A DNA stretch of 27,838 nucleotides, taken from IMG/VR virus record IMGVR_UViG_3300035661_000272, positions 1-27,838 of that record. One strand, written 5' to 3'. Below the pieces are notes generated by a model. The model was not told where the DNA came from. It ran no database searches and was given only the letters and a program-made list of their open reading frames with translations. The stretch's first letter is position 1, and each line of letters begins with the position of its first letter. Position numbers and translations under genes: made by a program. Origin of the DNA: a virus. Shown here piece after piece: positions 17,855-25,889 of the stretch.

Positions 17855-19123
17855 TTAGTACAGAGGCACAAGAACAGCCGCCTCGGGCTTGACGAGCTTG
17901 TAACCAAACACATTCAGGCCGCTGATGCCCCAGCCGAAGGTGTCAGGAAGTTCAAGCTGGCGATGCTTCATGAACTGAGAAGCGAAGGCAAGCGAGGACT
18001 TGTGACCCACAAGGCAGTTGCTAGGAGCGCCAGAAGTGCCATTGGCGTTGAGGATGTTGTTGCTCATGTACACCTTCAACCCATCAATCTCACCGATGAA
18101 ACCATTCCGGATCGGGGAAGTGGTGTCGCCAGTGAAGTAAGCCTGGGCCAGAGGCCCCTGCTTCAGGATGTTGGCGTAATGGTTGCTGATGACCGCCCAT
18201 CGCTCACCATCGCGGGGGACATTCTGGTAGTCCAGAACTTCCTGCGCGTACTGAAGGGGCTGGAGGCTGTTCGCAGTAGTCAGGGTGGCGAGGGGAATAG
18301 CGGTGGAAGTGCCAATCTGCACAGCCGTTCCGCTCCAACCCACGGTATTAGCAAGCGCGATAGAAGCGGGGATGCCCTGAAGCACGGTCTTATCAACCGC
18401 AACCTTCATCTGCCAGCTTGCATCCTCAGTGATCTTCTCGATGAGGGCCAGATCGCTCTGGTAGTCATCAATGTAATCAACGCGGAAGGCGTAGAACTTC
18501 TGCTGGTCAATGTTCAGGATGATCTGCTCATCGCTGATGTCCTGATAGGTGATAGGGGCATTCACCGAGTAGTCGGAGATATTGACGGTGGGCACCTTGC
18601 GGATAACCACCTTATCGCCGAAACCGTTAATATCCGTTGTGTTATCGCTAGGCTCTTTATCCTAACTTCTGTGGCTTTCACCACAGTCCAGACTATATCT
18701 TATGCAAGAATCTTGTGGGTACTTGGTTTGGTTACCAAGTGATGATCCAGACCCACAGATGTCAAGCACCCCCGCACTCGTGTCCACTCTGGCTTCGGCA
18801 CCATCCGGTAAGCCTTGTGGTTAGTCGTTGAACCTTCCCCAAATTTCTTAGGGGCTAGGCTGCTGATTGCCCAATCCACGATCTTTTTGACCGTCGCGCT
18901 TGTCTTTTCAAACTTCGCTGTGGTGATCATGGCTTAAGGGTATCCCAGCAGTTCACGGGGTTGTTAAGGCAGAGCTAATATTTCAACCCTGCCATGCGGT
19001 GTTGGCAATGGCGGCGACAGCCGAAGAAGCATAGAACTTGTCCTGCATCTTGGCGGAATAGACTTGGGGAACAAAAGCCCCAGCCGAGAGGTTAGCACCG
19101 ATACGAGCGCCTGAGAGAGCCAT
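17855..19123 (-). CDS. Major capsid protein, split by a group I intron
   Basis: Exon 1 is 19123-18986 (46 codons), exon 2 is 18634-17855 (259 codons plus stop), giving 305 aa after splicing. Exon 1 starts with ATG after AAGGAG at seven bases and encodes MALSGARIGANLSAGAFVPQ, then VYSAKMQDKFYASSAVAAIA, NTAWQG. Exon 2 resumes with DINGFGDKVVIRKVPTV. The joined pattern, NTxxxG followed by a short spacer and FGDKVVIR, is the conserved N-terminal region of HK97-fold podovirus coat proteins. Later parts (NVPRDGERWAVISNHYANIL, IRNGFIGEIDGLKVYMSNNI, LNVFGYKLVKPEAA) fit the same family. Gene order (scaffold, decoration, capsid, adaptors) agrees. Reading straight through gives TGA as the first intron codon, so splicing is required for full-length protein. 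Confidence 0.9.
18635..18985 (-). ncRNA. Group I self-splicing intron in the capsid gene
   Basis: On the minus strand the four core elements are visible in order: P (AACTGCTGGGATA, about 18953-18941), Q (AATCAGCAGCC, 18868-18858), R (GTTCAACGACTAA, 18833-18821) and S (AAGATATAGTC, 18701-18691). P4 pairs CTGCTG (18951-18946) with CAGCAG (18865-18860). P7 pairs GACTA with TAGTC. P3 pairs CCCCGTG with TGCGGGG. P6 pairs CCCC with GGGG. P8 contains GTGGGT/ACCCAC and ACTTGGT/ACCAAGT, and P9 pairs CTGTGG with CCACAG. A hairpin GGCTT/AAGCC between P7 and P3' fits P7.1/P7.2 of subgroup IA. P1 pairs exon GGCAGGGT with guide GCTCTGCC, ending in U.G at the splice site. P10 pairs exon GATATT with intron AATATT. 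The last base is G. The intron is 351 nt with no recognisable homing endonuclease. Confidence 0.93.
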
Positions 19124-19134
19124 GTGTTATCTCC

Positions 19135-19611
19135 TTAAATCAACTGGAAGCCGCGAACATCAATACGAACTTTGCCGTTCAGCGGGGCGGTTGCACCAAG
19201 CAGGACACGAAGGGTTCCGGCAGGGGTATAGGTTTTGGACATGGCCGCAGCCAGCGTCGCAACACTGGTCGTGTCCTTAAACTTTCCAGCAACACCAGCA
19301 GACTTGGCGACCGTGCCAGCAGCAGCGGTAGCGGGAGTCGTGTTGGGGAGGTAGAAGCCAGAATCGGAATTATCGCCAACACCAAAGGTGCTAGAACTCG
19401 TACTAGAGGGGACCAGGATCGTGGCAAACACATCTTCCACAGTAAAGCCAGCAGGAAGGGTCAGCACATCAGCGGTGTCAGCGGCAGCGCCAGCAACACC
19501 AGCGGTCGTGAACTTAGAAAAGTCCACTACACGAGAGAGGGTCTGAGGAACCTTCATTTCCTTCTGGAAATTCTGGTCCGCAAGCCCAAGAGTCATATCA
19601 TAGTTCGCCAT
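19135..19611 (-). CDS. Probable capsid decoration (cement) protein
   Basis: The 158-aa protein starts at ATG 19611 with AAGGAG seven bases upstream. It lies between scaffold and capsid genes, the usual place for a head decoration or stabilisation protein. The sequence is beta-rich and Ala/Thr/Ser-rich (DVLTLPAGFTVEDVFATILV, GTLRVLLGATAPLNGKVRID) with a short charged N-terminus (DQNFQKEMKVPQTL). There are no catalytic motifs. Position and composition support decoration, but a sequence family match is not certain. Confidence 0.6.
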   Translation of the reverse strand: MANYDMTLGLADQNFQKEMKVPQTLSRVVDFSKFTTAGVAGAAADTADVLTLPAGFTVEDVFATILVPSSTSSSTFGVGDNSDSGFYLPNTTPATAAAGTVAKSAGVAGKFKDTTSVATLAAAMSKTYTPAGTLRVLLGATAPLNGKVRIDVRGFQLI

Positions 19612-19631
19612 TTACGAACTCCTTGTGGATA

Positions 19632-20573
19632 TTAGGTTTCAAACATAGCCTTAATCCGCGCATTAAATGCTTCCTTATCCTTGGCGCTCATACGATGGAC
19701 ATTGCCCTGGTATTGCTTAATTTCAGCCGGGGTAAGGGGTGCGGGCTTATTAGGCTTGGTGGTTGGGTTAGGCGTAGATTTGACGGTGGGGACCTTATCG
19801 CTAGGCTTGTCAGGAGTGATCTTGGCGGGGACCAACGATGATTTATATCGGTTAATCACTTCAACAATGTCCCGAGCGGTAGCAGGAACCTTACCCTCAT
19901 AAACCGCCTTGAACAGGGGCGGCGTATCTTCCGCTTCGATCCAGTTCTTAAGACCCTCAGAATTGGCGACCTCCTGATAGTCCGGGTGCGCTTTCATCAC
20001 TTCCTGGACAATCATTAGACCCGCCTGCTCATCAGCCTTCTGTTTCTGGATCTTTTCTTCGGCAGCTAGACGCTTATCAATTTCCGCGATACGGGCTTCA
20101 AGCTCTGCCTGCACCTTACGGGCCTTGCGTTCAGCGATCTTAGTTACCTCGGGGAGATCCTGCTCAAGGTCATCTTCCGGCTCAATCGGCTTGGGAAGTT
20201 CTTTTTCTTTTTCCTTGGCTTTAAGGATCTCGTTAAGTCTCTGTTCCAGTTCTGCCTGCCGGTCTGCCTGCTCCTTCTGTGCCTTGCGAAGTTCAGCGGC
20301 TTCCCGCTGGGCCTCGTTCATCGCCTTTACTGCGTCCTTGTATTTCTTGTCCTCGTCCACTTTGGGTTCCGGGACTGGCGTAGGTTCGGGTTCAGGTTCA
20401 GGCCCGGAGGTAGGCTCTGGTGCAGGTTCCGGGGTTGGTTCCGGGTCGGGAGTAGGCTCGGGTTCGGGGTTAGTGAGAGGTTCTGGACGGAGGTTCCCCT
20501 GCTCGTCAAAAAGCTCACGCTCCAAACGCTTCGCGTCTTCCGAGAACTGCTTGGACTTATTGTGGATGCTCAC
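19632..20573 (-). CDS. Capsid assembly scaffolding protein
   Basis: The 313-aa frame begins with GTG at 20573, supported by AAGGAG seven bases upstream. The first third holds a Pro/Glu-rich stretch (about 34-70, repeated EPTP and PEPE units), then a long charged coiled coil with KAMNEAQREAAELRKAQKEQ and further heptads to about 190, and a Pro/Lys-rich linker. A short helical basic-acidic C-terminus (MSAKDKEAFNARIKAMFET) resembles the coat-binding helix of scaffolds. High charge, low hydrophobicity and location before the capsid gene are typical. It would organise coat subunits during prohead assembly and leave or be degraded later. Confidence 0.8.
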   Translation of the reverse strand: MSIHNKSKQFSEDAKRLERELFDEQGNLRPEPLTNPEPEPTPDPEPTPEPAPEPTSGPEPEPEPTPVPEPKVDEDKKYKDAVKAMNEAQREAAELRKAQKEQADRQAELEQRLNEILKAKEKEKELPKPIEPEDDLEQDLPEVTKIAERKARKVQAELEARIAEIDKRLAAEEKIQKQKADEQAGLMIVQEVMKAHPDYQEVANSEGLKNWIEAEDTPPLFKAVYEGKVPATARDIVEVINRYKSSLVPAKITPDKPSDKVPTVKSTPNPTTKPNKPAPLTPAEIKQYQGNVHRMSAKDKEAFNARIKAMFET

Positions 20574-20626
20574 TTCTTTGCTCCTTGGACGGCATTATGC
20601 TTGGTCCGTTTAATAAGGAACGGCGC

Positions 20627-20863
20627 TCAGGATTGAGGCTTGGTTCCCCTGTTACTCATATAATTACTCACATCCTGCCGCAAAGTCAATATACGCTTCC
20701 ATATATTTAACTCACCTTGGATGTTTTTAAGGTTTTCAGGCGTACATACTTCAAGCCTGTCGTAGCACTTGCTCTTCTCTTGTGCCGCCCAAACCATGAA
20801 AACATCCCACTCCGGGCGATTCACAACGGCGGTCAGACGGTCAAAGGGAAGGCTCTCATTCAT
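20627..20863 (-). CDS. Small unidentified helical protein (78 aa)
   Basis: The ATG at 20863 overlaps the stop of the repeat protein as ATGA. The product is probably all helical: RLTAVVNRPEWDVFMVWAAQ, then NLKNIQGELNIWKRILTLRQ. Short proteins of this type with an 'F..W' motif and a later 'QG' helix pair are common in phage head modules, between portal and scaffold genes, but no function is known to me. No signal, membrane or metal site is visible. Confidence 0.6.
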   Translation of the reverse strand: MNESLPFDRLTAVVNRPEWDVFMVWAAQEKSKCYDRLEVCTPENLKNIQGELNIWKRILTLRQDVSNYMSNRGTKPQS

Positions 20864-22170
20864 GCCACATCCTCCATATAATTTACGAAAGCAACCAACT
20901 TGTTATAGTCCCATACTGGTTTGGCCGGTTCTTGGACATCTGGCTGTTGAACAATAGGCTTCTGGATGATGGCGATTGAACCGGGACTAGACTTTTTCGC
21001 CTCGATGTTGCGTTTTGCAACACGAACAAGCCCCACAACTGGTCTGCGCTCGTATGTGTAATTGGCATCATCTTGTGTCTTTTTAGGGACCGCAACTTCG
21101 TTACTTGCTTCTTTTGTTGCGGGATCTGGAGCCGGAAGTGCTATGTCAGTTTTGACATACTGGAACGGATGAGCGTTGGGGTCCGCAAGGGGGATATGCT
21201 TGATTTTGGGGGCATCCTCTACATTGAGATCTGGATCTACAGTTTCCAGCACGGCCTCAATGGCTACCTGCTCCTGCTGTTCTTCCCGTTTCCGCTCAAG
21301 TTCTAAGCGTTTTTTCCGCTCCCAAGCCTTCCGATACCAGTAGTATCTAAGCGCCAAATCCTGCGATGCACCGCCGTTTGCTATCGGTGCCCCGATCCCC
21401 CCGATGACCTGAACCCCATCTGGGAATGCCGTGGCGGATATAGTACTACCACCGTTAGCAACCGCCTGTCCGACCAATCCGTTCCCGAATACGCCAAACG
21501 GAATGATATTAGAATCACCAGAACCAACCGAGGTTCCAACCGATCCAGAAACCTCTACCCCATTAGGCAAGGCTGTTGCGTTGCTACTCACACCGCCGGA
21601 GGCTACTGGAGTCCCAACGGCACCCATTCCCTCAACGCCCGTGACTGCGCGATTAGATGAACCAGAGGCAATAGGTGTCCCAACGGACCCCGCACCAACC
21701 TGCCCAGATGGTGAAGTTGTAGCCGCTCCCGATCCGGTGGGAGATCCCACCGAGCCAGTTCCCATCACACCGGCTGGAAGGCCACTGACATTCGCTTGTC
21801 CAATGGCTGTAGGGGTGCCAACCAATCCTGTCCCGGCTATACCAGCAGGCGTTATGTTCGCATTACCCTGTGCGACTGGGGTTCCTATAGCCCCGCTACC
21901 GGCAACCCCCGCTGGGGTTCTGTTCGCATCCCCTTTTGCCGAGGGAGTCCCAACTTGCCCGGCCCCAGAGACTCCTGATGGTGAACCGGTTGCATTAGCG
22001 GCACCACCAGAAGCCACAGGTGTTCCTACCGCCCCTGTCCCAGACACACCATTAGGGATTGCAGCGGCACTACTACTTGAAGCCGCTTCCCAGAACTCTG
22101 ATCCGGCCACGGTCCCCAAAACCCCCGTATCTCGTAGGTTCTGAGCCGTGGCGCGGGTGGTCCAGAGCAT
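20860..22170 (-). CDS. Ten-repeat glycine-rich virion-type protein with helical C-terminus
   Basis: The start is ATG 22170, overlapping the upstream stop as TGATG; a longer frame to 22230 would run into the preceding gene. The 436-aa protein has a short head (FWEAASSSS), then ten repeats of 22-26 residues at about 38-271 with the core PxGVxGxGxVGTPxAxG. After them come a Tyr/Trp/Arg-rich segment and charged helix (RYYWYRKAWERKKRLELERK), then a long Pro-rich disordered tail. Related GV-G-VG repeats occur in phage structural proteins, and I infer a beta-type stalk or surface array. It sits unusually in the head module, between the portal and scaffold genes. Confidence 0.65.
   Translation of the reverse strand: MLWTTRATAQNLRDTGVLGTVAGSEFWEAASSSSAAAIPNGVSGTGAVGTPVASGGAANATGSPSGVSGAGQVGTPSAKGDANRTPAGVAGSGAIGTPVAQGNANITPAGIAGTGLVGTPTAIGQANVSGLPAGVMGTGSVGSPTGSGAATTSPSGQVGAGSVGTPIASGSSNRAVTGVEGMGAVGTPVASGGVSSNATALPNGVEVSGSVGTSVGSGDSNIIPFGVFGNGLVGQAVANGGSTISATAFPDGVQVIGGIGAPIANGGASQDLALRYYWYRKAWERKKRLELERKREEQQEQVAIEAVLETVDPDLNVEDAPKIKHIPLADPNAHPFQYVKTDIALPAPDPATKEASNEVAVPKKTQDDANYTYERRPVVGLVRVAKRNIEAKKSSPGSIAIIQKPIVQQPDVQEPAKPVWDYNKLVAFVNYMEDVA
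21358..22059 (-). repeat. Ten tandem protein-coding repeats (22-26 codons)
   Basis: Core of each repeat: Gly-Val-x-Gly-x-Gly-x-Val-Gly-Thr-Pro followed by Ala-x-Gly and a small Asn-containing turn. The first seven copies keep most of the core; copies 8-10 diverge (VGTSVGSG, VGQAVANGG, IGAPIANGG). Spacing varies by two to four codons in frame. Confidence 0.85.
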
Positions 22171-23003
22171 CACTTGGCTCCGATGGCAAAGGAGCCGACG
22201 CTGTTGCCGGTGCTGGTCGTGGTCGTCCAATACACCGCATTGATGCAGGCGTTGGCCCCGACTTTTGGCATCCCGAGCGCCGCAAAGTCCTTGGTGTCCG
22301 CGTAGTTCGCGGCGAGACTGGCGAATGATGCCAGCCGCTTGATCGCCGTGACGCCGAAGCTACCAGCAGTACCCGTAGTGGCGCTAAGTGTCACGCTGTC
22401 CACAGTCTTGATCCACTTACCCACGGTGCCAGCAGGCGGCTGGATCGGAAGCATACGGTAGGCGGGCAAGGATGCCGCAACGGTGACGGACACGGACCCA
22501 GTGGACGCATCGTTATAGGTCACGGCGCAAGTGGCGGTGACGCCGGTGGAACCCGTGGCAGAATACCACTCCAGATACCACTCCACATCAGAGTAGTCTG
22601 AAGCGCAGCGCCCATCGCTTACGGGCGAACTCATCACTGCGCCGGTTGACTGGGCCGTGGTCACGGTCCCATTGAGGCCGCCCATGTGTCCCAGGCGGTC
22701 CACCAGCCACTTACCCTGACCCTGGCTGGTCTGTGCGATGGAGCCCCATAGCAAGCGGCAGGTTGCGCTTCCGGGGTTGACATAGTTCGGATTGTAGGCC
22801 CCGAGCGTGGCATTGGTTGGATTCGCCCATGCTCCAGGAGTTGCGCCAGCCGCAGGCGCACCACCCTCCTGCCACCCGGAATACCAGTTGGAGGCCACGG
22901 CGGTAAGGCTGGTCTTGTAGATGTTGAACCGCCCACCAGCACCGGAGTTGCCAGCGGCGGCGAGAGCGGAGACAACATCAGAGGTAGTAGCGAAATCGGT
23001 CAT
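22170..23003 (-). CDS. Unidentified virion-type protein (277 aa)
   Basis: ATG 23003 is chosen over a TTG 12 bases earlier; no strong ribosome site is visible for either. The N-terminus (MTDFATTSDVVSALAAAGN) looks like an attachment segment. The body is rich in Trp, Gly, Ser and Thr with several strands (EWYLEWYSATGSTGVTATCA, AVTYNDASTGSVSVTVAASL) and the end is ANACINAVYWTTTT. There is no catalytic motif. It follows a 139-aa phage structural protein and precedes the ten-repeat protein, so a head- or vertex-associated virion role is likely from context. Confidence 0.6.
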   Translation of the reverse strand: MTDFATTSDVVSALAAAGNSGAGGRFNIYKTSLTAVASNWYSGWQEGGAPAAGATPGAWANPTNATLGAYNPNYVNPGSATCRLLWGSIAQTSQGQGKWLVDRLGHMGGLNGTVTTAQSTGAVMSSPVSDGRCASDYSDVEWYLEWYSATGSTGVTATCAVTYNDASTGSVSVTVAASLPAYRMLPIQPPAGTVGKWIKTVDSVTLSATTGTAGSFGVTAIKRLASFASLAANYADTKDFAALGMPKVGANACINAVYWTTTTSTGNSVGSFAIGAK

Positions 23004-23038
23004 GGCATAACCCAATCAATAGAACTGATAACAACCAT

Positions 23039-23458
23039 TTAGGCTATACGGATGACTGCGGTTGCTCCAGGTGCGGGTAGCTGCAAGGTCCAGGTTCCGT
23101 TGCTGGAAGTGGCGGAGGTAAAGGTCAAGATAGCGATGATCTTATTCGATTTACTGCTGTTGTAGATTACCGCAGCGTCAGCCGTGATTGAACTAGAGGG
23201 CCAGTTTGGGTCAGTCGTCCAATCCAGATACCCCGTCGTTCCAGATGTAGCAGATGTATAACCCGCCATTGTGGTGCCACCCTGGGTATAACCATTAGCC
23301 GTAGCCAATTCCCCGGCCGTGGAATAGGTGGTGGATGTGGCATCGAGTGACGCATTAGCCTGGACATATAGGGCGCACTTATAGACATCACTGGAAAGAT
23401 GGACACCCGCCAGGAAGTCGGCCTTAGCCTGGGTTGGGATGCAAGCAGTAACAGCCAT
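23039..23458 (-). CDS. Phage virion protein of the 'ALY' small structural family
   Basis: The 139-aa protein starts at ATG 23458 after GGAGGAG. Its pattern is one I recognise from many phage structural genes: an initial helix, LAGVHLSSDVYKCALYVQAN, then TYSTAGELATANGYTQGG, TTMAGY, TTGYLDWTTDPNWPSSSITA and DAAVIYNSSKSN, ending ATAVIRIA. Members are small beta-rich proteins found among virion genes. The precise place in the particle is not known to me. It stands two genes after the portal gene. Confidence 0.7.
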   Translation of the reverse strand: MAVTACIPTQAKADFLAGVHLSSDVYKCALYVQANASLDATSTTYSTAGELATANGYTQGGTTMAGYTSATSGTTGYLDWTTDPNWPSSSITADAAVIYNSSKSNKIIAILTFTSATSSNGTWTLQLPAPGATAVIRIA

Positions 23459-23536
23459 TTAATTCTCCTCCCCTTCTTCTTTTGCCTGATCTTCAACGAT
23501 CATTTCGACACCTTCTGGGTATGCAGTTGCGTCCAT
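23459..23536 (-). CDS. 25-aa minigene between portal and virion protein
   Basis: A short frame starts with ATG at 23536, with GGGAG about six bases upstream, and stops directly before the next ATG (TAA-ATG). Product: MDATAYPEGVEMIVEDQAKE followed by EGEEN, strongly acidic. It fills the only gap between the portal gene and the next gene, and its last codons contain that gene's ribosome site. It may be a real small protein or mainly a translation-coupling leader. Confidence 0.45.
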   Translation of the reverse strand: MDATAYPEGVEMIVEDQAKEEGEEN

Positions 23537-23546
23537 TTATTTCTCC

Positions 23547-25865
23547 CTATTCAACAGATTCAGCGAGCATTGTTCCATCAGGTTGCTGGGTGAACTTATG
23601 TTTCCCTGCCCGGTTGGGGATATTGATGTGGATATTAGGCATCATGGGTGGTGCCGGGGTGGTAGGGGGTTCCTGAGGCGGGGGCTCAGGTTCGGGTTCC
23701 TGGGGGGCTTGGCCACCCTGTGGGTTGCTTGCATTGATTTGCGATGCCATTTCAATATCCTGTTGCAGGACCGCAAGTTCTTGCTGGTCAGCAAATGCTT
23801 TGTTCTCTAGCACATTCTTATGCTTCATCATGTCGAGTGCCGCGATGGACTGGGGATCGAGTTGGTTAATCATCGCCAGCCACTTCTCGAAAATGATGGG
23901 GTAGATCGGATCGGTGGGGATCGTCTTTTCAAGAACCTGCATCATCATGTCAGGCGGAGTCGTTTCCGCCTTGGGCTTGGGAACATTCTGAACCTGTGCC
24001 ATCTTCTCGGCCTGCTGGACCTGCTGTTGCTGGTTCTGCGCCCGGATCTTCTGGACCTCTTCATCCGAGTAGACAATGTTGTCATTGACAATATCAAGGC
24101 CCCGGAAGATTTCCTTGGCGACCTCTGCCATGTTGATGTAATCAACCGAGCCAGGGATCTGGCCGAGCGCGGCAAATACTTCCGCGATCTTCTGCGTTGC
24201 CATTTCCTTATTCATAAGGCCGGTCACGCCACCCGCATCTACCTGCATATCACCCTTAATCGTCATGTCCGGGTTGTATTGCATCTCCCAGTCATAGAGG
24301 GCGCGGATCATGGGTTTCGTAAGATCGTTATCAATGTTGAATACCACGCCCCGCGTGTAGGAATCAGCGGCCCCAAACAGCATGGACATTCCGCCAGCGG
24401 TTCGGTTGTGCTGTCCATTCCCAGCAAACCCAGACGCCATATCTGGCATACTGGTTACTTCCTGCACGAAGTTGCGGAAAATATCCTGGATCAACTTCAA
24501 ATCGCCCATGATACTTGGGATGACCTTAAACTGGACGGGCTCCTGACTTGCGCCTTCCATGTTCTTGACCGGCCAGATGCCCCAAGGGACAATCTGATCG
24601 TATTTGGTCCCATCTACAAGCCTATTAACATCAACAACAAGCTGCGGAGCGCAAGAAATTCCCATGTTCTCTACCATCGCTCGCGCACTGGCATTGATGA
24701 TTGCCTGGGGATCGGCCATCTTCTCAGGAACCCCCCGACCCCAAATCTTGTAAGGAACCTTCTCGTAGGGAACGACAAAGAACGGGAGTTTGCCATTGGC
24801 ACGGTTGGACACCGTGATCTTGATGCAGTGGTTCCCACAGACCCAGACATTGCTTAGGTGCATCTTATTCAGATCGCCATCGGGAACATCGTGCCCAGCA
24901 GTCTTTAGCTCACGACCGCTCAGATAGCCCCAGAACTCAAAGACGATATACCGCTTCCCCATCTGCATAGACGCAGACCGGCGGTTGATAATGTCCACCC
25001 CTGATTCCCAGGGTTCCGCAGACCAATTCCCGTCCTGGATTTCATTCAGAACAAGGTTGATTTCCTCAGCGTCGAAGTCACCTTCCGCCAGTTCAACCAT
25101 CTGGTTCTTGTTGAAAACATGCCGATGGATGACCCACATCGCGTCACTAATTGTATAGGCGGCGGGATCTGGATAGAACTCAAACGGAGAAACCCATTCC
25201 AGATCGGCGCGGCTATCGTCCTCGCTGTCTGAAACCAGAACATACTTCTGCTGTTTCTGATGGATTCCGATCAGGCCCTTGAGCTTGTCAGAGAAAGACT
25301 CCTCCTGATCCACCAGCACCCACTTCTTCGGCGCGGCAGGGGCGGCAAGTGGCCCCTTGAAGATCATCGTCCCAAAGGTCACAAGGTCGAGAACACCCCG
25401 GCTAAACTTCTCTTCCCACCGAGTCTCAACCAGATTATCTTTGATCCGGTTCTGCATCCCATCACAAGCCGCCTTTGCCTGAGAAAGAACCTGCTTAAAC
25501 TCTGGAGACATTTCGGGGCTTGCAAGGGCCGCTTCAGGCTTCATGCCCAGCTTTACCAGCTCGGGATGCGGAGTGGGCTTAATGGACCAAGGATAGCCCG
25601 CAGGGGGCATCATAACGGCCATCAGACGAGAGTAAGCCGCCATTGTTTTCATCTGCGTGAGGTTCACGAACACGCTAGATGCGCCCTCGCGGAAGGTCAC
25701 ATCCGATCCATAAGTCCCGTTGAAGTTCTGAAGGGCCTCTTTCCAGACAACCTCCTGAAGAACCCGCAGACTCTTGGATACCTCAAACTTGTCCTGGACA
25801 TTCCGGGCAAGGGCAGAAGTCACGGATTCACTTACTTCAAGTTCGTCTGGGTTCACATCGGCCAT
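23547..25865 (-). CDS. Portal protein
   Basis: The 772-aa protein starts at ATG 25865 with TAGGAG six bases upstream, 24 bases after the terminase gene. Size and position directly after the large terminase match podovirus portals. Conserved-type parts include SRLMAVMMPPAGYPWSIKPT near residue 80, WVSPFEFYPDPAA near 225, KLPFFVVPYEKVPYKIWGRG with PEKMADPQAIINASARAMVE around 355-395, and SMPDMASGFAGNGQHNRTAG near 465-485. A helical Q-rich segment (about 605-625) and a Pro/Glu-rich tail (about 720-750) follow. It would form the dodecameric DNA channel at one vertex and bind the terminase and adaptors. Confidence 0.88.
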   Translation of the reverse strand: MADVNPDELEVSESVTSALARNVQDKFEVSKSLRVLQEVVWKEALQNFNGTYGSDVTFREGASSVFVNLTQMKTMAAYSRLMAVMMPPAGYPWSIKPTPHPELVKLGMKPEAALASPEMSPEFKQVLSQAKAACDGMQNRIKDNLVETRWEEKFSRGVLDLVTFGTMIFKGPLAAPAAPKKWVLVDQEESFSDKLKGLIGIHQKQQKYVLVSDSEDDSRADLEWVSPFEFYPDPAAYTISDAMWVIHRHVFNKNQMVELAEGDFDAEEINLVLNEIQDGNWSAEPWESGVDIINRRSASMQMGKRYIVFEFWGYLSGRELKTAGHDVPDGDLNKMHLSNVWVCGNHCIKITVSNRANGKLPFFVVPYEKVPYKIWGRGVPEKMADPQAIINASARAMVENMGISCAPQLVVDVNRLVDGTKYDQIVPWGIWPVKNMEGASQEPVQFKVIPSIMGDLKLIQDIFRNFVQEVTSMPDMASGFAGNGQHNRTAGGMSMLFGAADSYTRGVVFNIDNDLTKPMIRALYDWEMQYNPDMTIKGDMQVDAGGVTGLMNKEMATQKIAEVFAALGQIPGSVDYINMAEVAKEIFRGLDIVNDNIVYSDEEVQKIRAQNQQQQVQQAEKMAQVQNVPKPKAETTPPDMMMQVLEKTIPTDPIYPIIFEKWLAMINQLDPQSIAALDMMKHKNVLENKAFADQQELAVLQQDIEMASQINASNPQGGQAPQEPEPEPPPQEPPTTPAPPMMPNIHINIPNRAGKHKFTQQPDGTMLAESVE

Positions 25866-25889
25866 ATAAATCTCCTACAGCAGTATATA

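Noticed and set aside
17855-18610. Exon 2 alone as a complete 251-aa capsid gene starting with GTG
   Set aside because: The GTG lies inside a conserved motif, lacks a ribosome site, and the missing N-terminus is found upstream as exon 1 with exact splice pairings.
18700-18930. 76-aa ORF inside the capsid intron as a homing endonuclease gene
   Set aside because: No ribosome site, no nuclease motif, and it overlaps structurally constrained ribozyme core elements.
18635-19123. Capsid gene broken by mutation or assembly error (pseudogene)
   Set aside because: The interrupting sequence has complete group I structure with consistent P1 and P10, and both exons are intact and in frame.
21431-22144. 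237-aa plus-strand proline-rich frame
   Set aside because: Mirror of the ten-repeat gene; the periodicity comes from the minus-strand repeats.
23820-24857. 345-aa plus-strand frame opposite the portal gene
   Set aside because: Antisense shadow; the minus-strand portal frame is complete and has conserved motifs.
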